NCBI GenBank assembly: GCA_937892925.1
Contig: CALBHX010000078.1
Location: 1 to 48,302 of the forward strand
Direction: 5' to 3'
From: an uncultured Lentisphaeraceae bacterium
GTDB lineage: Bacteria; Verrucomicrobiota; Kiritimatiellia; RFP12; DVOR01
DNA: 48,302 nt
Shown: piece by piece, positions 25,646-32,838 of the stretch
Layout: each line of letters starts with the position of its first letter
Numbering within the stretch: position 1 is the stretch's first letter
Translations under genes and position numbers: made by a program
The notes under the pieces: model-generated
Seen by the model: the letters and a program-made list of their open reading frames with translations, nothing else
Databases searched by the model: none
Told to the model about the DNA's origin: nothing

Positions 25646-26662
25646 ATGACGTTGCAGGAACTCCAACAGGAACATGCCGCTTCCCTTCAAGCCCTCCAGG
25701 CCGTTACACAGTCCGATGCGCTAGATGCGCTCCGCATCCGTTATCTTGGACGAAACGGACTTATTCCTGGGCTGATAAAACAGATGAAAGAGGTACCCGC
25801 CGCCGATCGCCCGGCCTTCGGAAAGGAATTGGGGGCATGGCGTACTGCATTCGAAACCGCACTCGCCGAAAAAACGCTCGCTCTTCAGACTTCCACAGCA
25901 CCCGTTGCAGGTTTTGATGTCTCACTCCCCGGGCGTTGGCATACGGAGGGTGTCATTCACCCCGTCTCCCGAGTTATTGAGGAGACTGCAGAGATTTTTC
26001 ATCGTTTGGGGTTTACCGTAGCTGATGGCCCAGACATCGAGACCAAGTTTAACAACTTCACTGCCCTCAATACCGCGCCGCATCATCCTTCAATGGATCC
26101 TAGCGACACCTTCTGGTTCGATGCGGAAACCGTTTTGCGAACGCAGACCAGCCCAGTGCAGATCCGTACGATGCTCGATAATCCGCCGCCAGTGCGTATT
26201 ATTAACCCAGGACGATGTTACCGCCGCGACACCACCGATGCCACTCATTCAGCCAACTTTCACCAGATCGAAGGCCTCTACGTTGACACTCGCCCGGTCT
26301 CCCTGGCCGATCTCAAAAGTACCCTAGCCTACTTCGCCAAGGCCATGATGGGCTCAGATATCGGTATCCGGTTTCGTCCGCATTTCTTCCCCTTTACCGA
26401 ACCCAGTGTAGAAGTCGACTTCACCTGCCATGTCTGCAAAGGTAAAGGATGCCGCGTGTGTAAACAAAGTGGCTGGATTGAGATTGCCGGGGCTGGTATG
26501 GTAGATCCACGCGTTTACGAACACGTAGGGTACGATCCCGAAGCCGTCCACGGATATGCTTTCGGCATGGGTGTGGAGCGCATCGCTATGATTAAATACG
26601 GCATTCCAGACATCCGTTTCCTTTATGAAAACGACATTCGTTTTCTAAGCCAATTGCGTTAA
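25646..26662 (+). CDS. pheS: Phenylalanine-tRNA ligase alpha subunit
   Basis: Class II aminoacyl-tRNA synthetase alpha chain of the (alpha-beta)2 enzyme that charges tRNA-Phe. 338 aa, the usual length. N-terminal coiled coil (about 1-85). Motif 1 region HPVSRVIEETAEIFHRLGF (about 115). Motif 2 PGRCYRRDTTDATHSANFHQIEG (about 190-212) is seen in two parts, and motif 3 lies in GYAFGMGVERIAMIKYGI (about 305-322). It also has the Cys-rich CHVCKGKGCRVCKQSGW near 265. pheT does not follow, as it does in many bacteria. A nitroreductase gene follows instead. Confidence 0.96.
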   Translation: MTLQELQQEHAASLQALQAVTQSDALDALRIRYLGRNGLIPGLIKQMKEVPAADRPAFGKELGAWRTAFETALAEKTLALQTSTAPVAGFDVSLPGRWHTEGVIHPVSRVIEETAEIFHRLGFTVADGPDIETKFNNFTALNTAPHHPSMDPSDTFWFDAETVLRTQTSPVQIRTMLDNPPPVRIINPGRCYRRDTTDATHSANFHQIEGLYVDTRPVSLADLKSTLAYFAKAMMGSDIGIRFRPHFFPFTEPSVEVDFTCHVCKGKGCRVCKQSGWIEIAGAGMVDPRVYEHVGYDPEAVHGYAFGMGVERIAMIKYGIPDIRFLYENDIRFLSQLR

Positions 26663-26687
26663 ACTTCCCTTCGAAAGGAGCTTCACC

Positions 26688-27206
26688 ATGCAGCCGCAAG
26701 ATTTGTTTGCCCGCAGAAGTATTCGCAAATATACTTCTGAACCCATTACCCAAGCACAATTGCAAATCGCATTGGAGGCCGCCATGGCCGCCCCCAGCGC
26801 CATGCATTGTGATCCATGGCGGTTCCTAGTACTAACCGACCCGAAAGATTTGAATGCGTTAGCCGACTGCCTGCCCTATGGGCAAATGCTCCGCCATGCG
26901 CAAGCAGGATTCATTGTGTGCGGCGATCTTACAGCTGCTCATCGTGGCGAACTGTCTTATCTTTTACAGGACGTTTCTGCCGCCATTGAAAACCTGTTGC
27001 TAGCGCTCCACGCGCTTGGTCTCGGAGCCGTCTGGCTGGGCATTCACCCGAATGAAGACCGGATTCAGCATGTGGCTGAACACTTTGGCTTACCCAAACA
27101 GATTCTCCCCATTGCAGCCGTGGCTGTAGGGCACCCAGCCGAACATCCAGAACCACGCACGCGTTATGATGCAAAAAAGGTAAAGTGGGGACGGTGGAGT
27201 AATTAG
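26688..27206 (+). CDS. Nitroreductase-family flavoprotein
   Basis: 172 aa FMN-dependent oxidoreductase fold. It starts with LFARRSIRKYTSEPITQ, the family's FMN-binding RRSIRxY segment. APSAMHCDPWRFLVL (about 35-49) follows, and GLGAVWLGIHP (about 112) and the C-terminal AVAVGHPAEHP complete the pattern. Such short members reduce nitro or quinone groups with NAD(P)H, or serve unknown roles in anaerobes. The physiological substrate is unknown. AAAGGAG precedes the ATG. It sits between pheS and mutY in one co-directional run. Confidence 0.9.
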   Translation: MQPQDLFARRSIRKYTSEPITQAQLQIALEAAMAAPSAMHCDPWRFLVLTDPKDLNALADCLPYGQMLRHAQAGFIVCGDLTAAHRGELSYLLQDVSAAIENLLLALHALGLGAVWLGIHPNEDRIQHVAEHFGLPKQILPIAAVAVGHPAEHPEPRTRYDAKKVKWGRWSN

Positions 27207-27222
27207 TCGGTGGGCACTGCCC

Positions 27223-28275
27223 ATGGAGCACTCATTCAGCCCGATTACATTTAACATTTCCGCCCTGCTTGCCTGGTATCATGCCAACCGGCGCGAGATG
27301 CCTTGGCGCGGTCACCCGGATCCTTACGCTGTATGGGTCAGCGAAATCATGCTCCAACAAACCCAGGTGGACACCGTTCGTCCCTATTTTTCACGCTTTC
27401 TCAGAGCCTTCCCAACCATATCGGCTCTAGCCGCAGCTGCAGATGAGCCGCTTCTGAAAGCCTGGGAAGGATTGGGTTATTATACCCGTGTCCGCAATCT
27501 CCGCAAAGCCGCGCAACAAATCATAGCCCAATTCAACGGCTCCTTACCGCCAACCGCAGAAGCTCTCACCACCCTGCCTGGTATCGGACCCTACTCCGCA
27601 GCCGCTATCGCCAGTATCTGTTTTGGGCAGCCGGTTCCAGTCGTAGACGGAAATGTCATTCGCGTCTTCGCCAGACATAACCGCCTGGAAGAAGACTTCT
27701 CCAAACAACCCCCGCGTAGACGTCTGGCACAAGCCTTACTTCCAGCCATTCAATCCACCCAATCGCCGTCCGACTTCAATCAAGCTATGATGGAGCTTGG
27801 CGCGCTCGTTTGTACCCCGTGCACCCCGCGTTGTACCCAATGCCCCCTTACCAATACCTGCCAAGCCGTTAAAGCCAACTGTCAAAAGGATTATCCCAAA
27901 GCCGCACCGCGAAAAGTTCTGCCTGAGCGCAAACGCTCCGTACTCCTGTTGCGAACCGCAGCAGGTGAAGTATTGTTGACTCACCATACCGGCGAAAGAC
28001 TCCTCGCTGGCTTTTGGGAGCTCCCTGACCGAACCGCCCTGCCATTTCCCCTACCCAAACCACTCAAGCGGCTTCCTTCCTATCATCAAACATTCTCACA
28101 CTTTCGCCTAACCCTCAACCTTGCAACTGCCACGGATTGCCCGCATATAAACCTCCCCGATGGGTTCTGTTGGTGTGCCGATCCTTCCACCCTTCCACTA
28201 ACCACTGCCACTCGAAAAATTCTTGCGGCGGAAGTCCATCGCTGCACATCCACCGCAATCGCCGCACATCCGTAA
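27223..28275 (+). CDS. mutY: Adenine DNA glycosylase MutY
   Basis: Removes adenine mispaired with 8-oxoguanine. 350 aa. The catalytic Glu is in SEIMLQQTQVDTV (about 40), the helix-hairpin-helix is TLPGIGPYSAAAIASI (about 115-130), and the catalytic Asp is in VVDGNVIRV (about 143). The [4Fe-4S] cluster loop has C-x6-C-x2-C-x5-C (CTPCTPRCTQCPLTNTC, about 193-209). A shortened NUDIX-like 8-oxoG recognition domain follows (about 235-340). No strong ribosome site precedes the ATG, which is 16 bp after the nitroreductase stop. Confidence 0.95.
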   Translation: MEHSFSPITFNISALLAWYHANRREMPWRGHPDPYAVWVSEIMLQQTQVDTVRPYFSRFLRAFPTISALAAAADEPLLKAWEGLGYYTRVRNLRKAAQQIIAQFNGSLPPTAEALTTLPGIGPYSAAAIASICFGQPVPVVDGNVIRVFARHNRLEEDFSKQPPRRRLAQALLPAIQSTQSPSDFNQAMMELGALVCTPCTPRCTQCPLTNTCQAVKANCQKDYPKAAPRKVLPERKRSVLLLRTAAGEVLLTHHTGERLLAGFWELPDRTALPFPLPKPLKRLPSYHQTFSHFRLTLNLATATDCPHINLPDGFCWCADPSTLPLTTATRKILAAEVHRCTSTAIAAHP

Positions 28276-28333
28276 CCACAGCATCCTCAGACAAGCAGCA
28301 TCGTGCTTCCTCTGCACACTATTTTCAGAAACG

Positions 28334-28360
28334 ACACGGAGCCCAAGCAGGGCTCCGTGT
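28334..28360. terminator. Hairpin between convergent mutY and leuCD
   Basis: A perfect 11-bp stem (28334-28344 with 28350-28360) and a 5-nt loop. The flanking T-runs are short on both strands, so terminator strength is uncertain. Confidence 0.65.
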
Positions 28361-28401
28361 TTGAAATTCTGACTCTGCCGCTAAGATGATGTCCACCTTA
28401 C

Positions 28402-30330
28402 TTACTTCGCCATATGATTCTTCCGTGCATAAGCGAACAACCCGCCTGCGGCAATCACCGGCGCCACAGCATCCGCCGCCGCCAATGCGAATACATGACC
28501 ATCCGATTCGCGTGTCAACGTGCCTTTGGCCAAATCCAGCGTTGCCTCATCACCAGTCTTAAACGCGTCCTGAAGCGAAACCGGCGTTTCAAGCGGAAAC
28601 ACTTCACCCGTGGCAACCGCATTACGGAAGTAAATACGGGCATAACTTTCAGCCACTACCGCCTTACATCCCGCCGCACCAATGGCAATCGGCGCGTGCT
28701 CCCGTGAAGAGCCGCATCCAAAGTTTTTCCCGGCGATAATAATAGCATACGGCGTGGTACCATCCGGGTTGGAAGCAAACACAGGGTAGGAATCTGGCAA
28801 ACCGGCCAATGCGTGCGATCCAAGTTTACGATACTCCTCTGGAATCGTTGGGACCAAGTTCAGATACATCGTTGGGATAATCAGATCCGTGTCGATGTTA
28901 TCCCCCAAGACATACACTTTACCTGTGATTTTACATGCAATAGGCTGCGCCGTCTCCTGGCTGAGCGGCGGCGTAACCGGCGTACCACGCACGCACTGCG
29001 GTGCCTCACGCACAGGCTCTGCACACGGCAAGTCCAAAATCGTCCAGGGGCTTTCCACATGCCCCGCGATGGCCGAAGCCGCTGCCGTTGCTGGAGAAGC
29101 CAGATATATCTGAGACGTTTTAGAACCCATGCGTCCAATGAAGTTGCGATTCGTGGTGGAAACAACCACTTCATTCCCCTTCGTTCGTGCATACGTATCC
29201 ACTGGGCCACCCAAACACGCCCCGCAGCTTGGGCGTTGAATCGGTTCACACCCGGCATTCACAAAGATCTGTTCCAACGTTTCACCATCAATCGTCAAGG
29301 TCGTCAACGCCCGCATAACCTCGCAAGTGGCTGGCACCAAACAGGTCCGCACGGAAACACGATGCCCTTTAAGCACCTTGGCTGCCCAAAGGAAGTCTTC
29401 GGTTTTTCCACCCGTGCAGGAACCAATATAAACCTGATCCACCTTTACCTCGCGGCAGGCGGAAGCCGGCGCATAATTCCCCGGCAGGTGCGGTTTCGCC
29501 ACACATGGAACAAACGTGCTCACGTCATATGTATAGGTGGCCAGCACCGGTGCTTCCGGATCACCTTCCACCCACGAAATTTCCTGCTCACCAGAGTGTG
29601 TCCGAACGTATTCCAACGTCTTTTCATCTGGCGGCACAATACCGCTTTTGGCACCTGCCTCGATGGCCATATTGCAAATGGTCATCCGCTCTTCTACACT
29701 CATTGCACGAATGGCTTCACCGCAAAACTCCATGGCACAGTAGGTAGCGCCGTCCACACCAATATCCCCGATAATGCGCAAAATAACATCCTTGGCTGTA
29801 ACAAATGGCGGCAGCTTGCCATTCAGCACAAACCGAATCGTCTGAGGCACCTTAATGAGCAGCTTCCCGGTACCCATCACAAAACCAGCATCCGTATTAC
29901 CGATACCGGTAGCAAAGGCACCCAAGGCGCCATGCGTACAGGTATGAGAGTCTGTTCCGAAGATTACCTGCCCGGGGCGAACATGCCCCTTCTCCGGCAA
30001 CCCTACATGGCAAACTCCAACATACGAAGGTGTCCCGGGATCATAAAAGTAAGGCAAGCCCTGTTCACGGACAAACGCCCGGTCAATATCAATATTCCGA
30101 TGCGCTTTTTCATCCTTGGTATGAATGTAGTGATCTGGCATGATCACCACACCCGTTTTGGAAAACACCTTCGCATCTGCACCGAACTCTCGATGAAAAA
30201 CCCCAATCGTTCCCGGCCCACACACATCGTGCGTCAAAAGCACATCTGCCTTCACCCAAATCGATTCACCCGGCACCACTTGCTCCCTACCCGCCGCGCG
30301 AGCAAGGATCTTTTCCGTAATCGTCATCAT
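28402..30330 (-). CDS. Fused LeuC-LeuD-type isopropylmalate/aconitase-family hydro-lyase
   Basis: 642 aa carrying both halves of an aconitase-superfamily hydro-lyase. The large-subunit part (about 1-420) binds a [4Fe-4S] cluster through the Cys in GSCTGGKTED (about 303) and the two in CGACLGG (about 365). It also has GTDSHTCTHGALGAFATGIG (about 125). The swivelling small-subunit part (about 465-640) has GDNIDTDLIIP and NFGCGSSREHAP. LeuCD isomerises 2- to 3-isopropylmalate in leucine synthesis. Homoaconitase and the short LeuCD-like aconitases of anaerobes share this layout, and I cannot separate them without alignment. No leuA or leuB is adjacent. The gene lies 57 bp downstream of the TPR gene. 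Confidence 0.85.
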   Translation of the reverse strand: MMTITEKILARAAGREQVVPGESIWVKADVLLTHDVCGPGTIGVFHREFGADAKVFSKTGVVIMPDHYIHTKDEKAHRNIDIDRAFVREQGLPYFYDPGTPSYVGVCHVGLPEKGHVRPGQVIFGTDSHTCTHGALGAFATGIGNTDAGFVMGTGKLLIKVPQTIRFVLNGKLPPFVTAKDVILRIIGDIGVDGATYCAMEFCGEAIRAMSVEERMTICNMAIEAGAKSGIVPPDEKTLEYVRTHSGEQEISWVEGDPEAPVLATYTYDVSTFVPCVAKPHLPGNYAPASACREVKVDQVYIGSCTGGKTEDFLWAAKVLKGHRVSVRTCLVPATCEVMRALTTLTIDGETLEQIFVNAGCEPIQRPSCGACLGGPVDTYARTKGNEVVVSTTNRNFIGRMGSKTSQIYLASPATAAASAIAGHVESPWTILDLPCAEPVREAPQCVRGTPVTPPLSQETAQPIACKITGKVYVLGDNIDTDLIIPTMYLNLVPTIPEEYRKLGSHALAGLPDSYPVFASNPDGTTPYAIIIAGKNFGCGSSREHAPIAIGAAGCKAVVAESYARIYFRNAVATGEVFPLETPVSLQDAFKTGDEATLDLAKGTLTRESDGHVFALAAADAVAPVIAAGGLFAYARKNHMAK

Positions 30331-30386
30331 TCCAACTATTCCTCTCGCCTCACACTCATAGCCGAGCGAGGCGGTTTCTTCGTGCC

Positions 30387-31781
30387 CTACTTGGCAGCAT
30401 GAACTCGCTGCATCCGCTCGCCGATATCCGCAAAGCCGATATCCGCAGCATACACGTCCTTATAAAAATTGAACGCCTTGTCATTATCGCCAGCTTCTTC
30501 AGCAATTTGCCCGAGTGTGTAGATCACACGCTTCTTCAAGTCGTCCATCACCTGCAACTGACTGTTTGCCGCCTCCAATTGCATTACCGCCATATCTGGC
30601 TGTCCCTTGGCCTTAAAACAGCACGCCAGATGATACAACGCCTCCAGACGATGCTTCGGACTCTTCTGCGCCAACTGGAATTGCTGAATAGCATCATCGT
30701 AGTAATCGTTATCAAAGTACATCACGCCCAACTCATACCGAAGCCCAAGATCGTTCGGATAAGCTTCCACGCGGCGCAGCAAATCATCGAACGCAAACTG
30801 CGCCTTCTCCGCTTCCAGTGCATCCGCCTCTTCCGCCTTACCTTCCGCACGCAGCGCATCAATCCGCGCCTCATAGGAACGAATCTTAGTATCTGCCCAA
30901 TTACGATCCAATTCCGGATCCGAAGGATTCACCTTCCGCGCCTCGTCAAACGTTTCAAGCGCCTCGTCAAATCGCTTGTTCTGCAAGAAAATACGTGCCA
31001 ACGCACGATAATAATTGACGTTCTTCGGCTCCTTGGCGATCTTCTCCCGCGCCTCGGCGATGGCCGCCTCTGCATCATCACCCGAAACCACAGCCTTGGC
31101 GTTTCGATCCAGCTTTGCGGCCAGTTCCTTATCACGAATCAGCGCTTGGAACCCGCCACGTTTGCCGGCATTCGCTTCCCAGCCACCCGCCGTCATCGTG
31201 TCCTTCGCCATCGCGTCTTTCAATAGCTTCTGAACATTCAAATCTGCCGGGTTCGCTGCCGACACCTTTTGGAAACAATCCTTCGCACGCCCATAGACGC
31301 CATTCTGCATATATGTCTTACCCAGAAGCAACATCAACTCCATATCATTCGGGCATGCCCCCGCCAGTACCTCCATGGCCGAAAGCAACGCCTCCGGGTG
31401 ATTCGTCCGCTGCGCCACGTCAAAATAAAAGGCATTCAGTTTCGAGGAAAGCGGATTAACATCCAGCAGCTCTTCAGCCATAGCCAATGCCTCATCCGGC
31501 TTATTCTGCTTGATCAGCGCCTGCACCTTCCCCATCTTCAGCTGAGCGCCCAGCTCGGCCATCTTCAGCCCAAGCCCGCCGTGCTTCTCACTCTGAAAGG
31601 CACGCATCCGCGTTTCGTGAAACTGCCGCCGCGAATTCGCGTCATGCGGCGCCAACGCTACCGCCTGACGGCACAACGACAACGCAAGTTCTAAATTGCC
31701 GCGCTCCGCAGCCTTTACCGCCTTATCCAAAAACTGCTGGGCCTTCATTTTTTGCTGCAACTCAGCGATGCTCTCTGCCAT
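30387..31781 (-). CDS. Cytoplasmic tetratricopeptide-repeat protein
   Basis: 464 aa without a signal peptide or membrane segments. TPR units are visible at about 12-45 (AVKAAERGNLELALSLCRQA), 95-125, 160-195, 255-290 (YYRALARIFLQNKRFDEALE) and 340-410. A charged helical stretch lies between them (about 290-340). TPRs mediate protein-protein contacts. No enzymatic motif is present and I do not recognise a named family. The ATG at 31781 was chosen because GGAG lies 8-10 nt upstream. A TTG at 31805 is in frame but lies before this ribosome site. It is probably co-transcribed with leuCD. Confidence 0.85.
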   Translation of the reverse strand: MAESIAELQQKMKAQQFLDKAVKAAERGNLELALSLCRQAVALAPHDANSRRQFHETRMRAFQSEKHGGLGLKMAELGAQLKMGKVQALIKQNKPDEALAMAEELLDVNPLSSKLNAFYFDVAQRTNHPEALLSAMEVLAGACPNDMELMLLLGKTYMQNGVYGRAKDCFQKVSAANPADLNVQKLLKDAMAKDTMTAGGWEANAGKRGGFQALIRDKELAAKLDRNAKAVVSGDDAEAAIAEAREKIAKEPKNVNYYRALARIFLQNKRFDEALETFDEARKVNPSDPELDRNWADTKIRSYEARIDALRAEGKAEEADALEAEKAQFAFDDLLRRVEAYPNDLGLRYELGVMYFDNDYYDDAIQQFQLAQKSPKHRLEALYHLACCFKAKGQPDMAVMQLEAANSQLQVMDDLKKRVIYTLGQIAEEAGDNDKAFNFYKDVYAADIGFADIGERMQRVHAAK

Positions 31782-31873
31782 AATAAGGGCTCCTTCTCTA
31801 GTCAATTACATATAGTATACCCAAAACACGACCAAGACGCAAAACATTTGATTTTCCGTCACATCACATACCC

Positions 31874-31911
31874 AAAAAAAAGCGAGAAGCCACGCACATG
31901 CACGGCTTCTC
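31874..31911 (-). terminator. Rho-independent terminator of the CBM48 gene
   Basis: An 8-bp stem (GAGAAGCC/GGCTTCTC) with a 12-nt loop, followed on the minus strand by CGC and eight T residues. It lies 57 nt after the stop of the small glycogen-module gene. Confidence 0.85.
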
Positions 31912-31967
31912 AATGCCTCCGCTTCGAGAGGCTTCATCTGGACAGGGCTTTCCCCGCCCGGAACGTA

Positions 31968-32393
31968 TCAGTCAACAATCTTGACACTATTGAGCGTACC
32001 CATATCATTCTGCACCCACTCGGCGCATTCAGGATCTGCACACCAAGAGCCGTTGATTACGAATTTGTATTCGTATTTCCCCTTCGGCAGGTTCACTGTA
32101 CAGGCGAACTCGCCCGTCCCATCTTTGTCCGTCATCGGCTTAGCCGTCGGCGACCAACCGTTGAAGCATCCCGCCAGGAACACTTTGCTTCCGATTTCCG
32201 CGCGAACACGGAATGTAACCCGCGTTGCCTTTGGAGCTGCGGACTTTTTCGCGGCTTTCACAGGGCACGCACCGACTTCTTCCGCAACCGGCTCAGGCAC
32301 CTTCACAGCCTTAGCGGCAGCGGGCTTCTTCACAGGGGCGACTTTCGCCGCCGATTTCGCGGATTGGGTTTTGGTGGTCTTTTTGGTAGCCAT
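31968..32393 (-). CDS. Small protein with Lys/Ala-rich tail and CBM48/AMPK-type glycogen-binding module
   Basis: 141 aa in two parts. Residues about 1-60 are Lys/Ala/Pro-rich and repetitive (KKPAAAKAVKVPEP, AKKSAAPKATR), like histone H1 or a DNA-binding tail. Residues about 60-141 form an early-set beta-sandwich: VTFRVRAEIGSKVFLAGCFNGW, then GTGEFACTVNLPKGKYEYKF and VINGSWCADPECAEW. The aromatic and FNGW/KYEYKFVINGxW motifs match AMPK-beta and isoamylase-N (CBM48) modules that bind alpha-glucans. No enzyme domain is attached. The ATG has AAAGGAG 6 nt upstream and follows a near-consensus promoter, so it is probably highly expressed. The cellular role is unknown. Confidence 0.8.
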   Translation of the reverse strand: MATKKTTKTQSAKSAAKVAPVKKPAAAKAVKVPEPVAEEVGACPVKAAKKSAAPKATRVTFRVRAEIGSKVFLAGCFNGWSPTAKPMTDKDGTGEFACTVNLPKGKYEYKFVINGSWCADPECAEWVQNDMGTLNSVKIVD

Positions 32394-32436
32394 CGTATTC
32401 TCCTTTGCGTCCTTCCTTCTGAAAGAACGGCGCGCA

Positions 32437-32464
32437 ATTATATGCAACGCCATCGAAATGTCAA
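32437..32464 (-). promoter_or_regulatory. Near-consensus sigma-70 promoter
   Basis: On the minus strand a perfect TTGACA (32459-32464) and a perfect TATAAT (32437-32442) are separated by 16 bp. The predicted leader of the CBM48-type gene is about 37 nt, with AAAGGAG. This is the best match to the housekeeping promoter consensus in the window. Confidence 0.8.
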
Positions 32465-32650
32465 GCCTTTATTTTAATAAAAGAACCCATGTGCTGCATC
32501 CGTCACGACCTTCCCTTCTCCAAGGCATCCGCACTCCTAACTCTTGGCCTGAATCCACCAAAATTGCCCCGATCATCCTCCTCTGCCAAGTCTATAATGA
32601 TTCATGACCAACGCCCTGTCCATCCCAAAATCGTACTTCCTGAAAATCGG

Positions 32651-32782
32651 TTATGCCAGATCGGCACCTGACAGAGCACGTTCTTCACTATCACCTCGAA
32701 GGCATGGCCGTAATAGACAGACCTTCACGCCATGTGCATCTTTGCGCATTCGATCGAGTACATCCGACAATGTGGCAGCCAT
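32651..32782 (-). CDS. Possible 43-aa small protein
   Basis: A short frame beginning MAATLSDVLDRMRKDAHG and ending ERALSGADLA, with GGAAGGAA 8 nt before the ATG. It is about 40 nt downstream of an extended -10 promoter on the same strand. The first half would form an amphipathic helix. I recognise no family. It lies in the 32465-32838 gap between GH89 and the CBM48-type gene, in which I see no other gene. It may be a real small protein or a chance frame in the 3' flank of GH89. Confidence 0.3.
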   Translation of the reverse strand: MAATLSDVLDRMRKDAHGVKVCLLRPCLRGDSEERALSGADLA

Positions 32783-32822
32783 AAACACAATTCCTTCCGG
32801 GCAGACAGTCCACGCCCGAGAG

Positions 32823-32831
32823 ATTATAACA
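32823..32831 (-). promoter_or_regulatory. Extended -10 promoter at the 3' end of GH89
   Basis: On the minus strand TGTTATAAT, just after the GH89 stop codon. It would drive the possible 43-aa frame or a small RNA towards the CBM48-type gene. It is the same nonamer as before the M42 peptidase. Confidence 0.4.
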
Positions 32832-32838
32832 TATACCC

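Noticed and set aside
28813..30402. A 529-codon plus-strand frame across the leuCD gene
   Set aside because: Antisense shadow of leuCD. It is rich in His/Arg/Thr, as expected of a reversed GC-biased gene, with no start signals.
32564..32575. A single TTGCCCCGATCA in the GH89/CBM48 gap, and TTCGCCCCAGGG near 37455
   Set aside because: Solitary cores without a partner at about 22 bp. They are expected by chance in this base composition, so they were not added to the repeat family.
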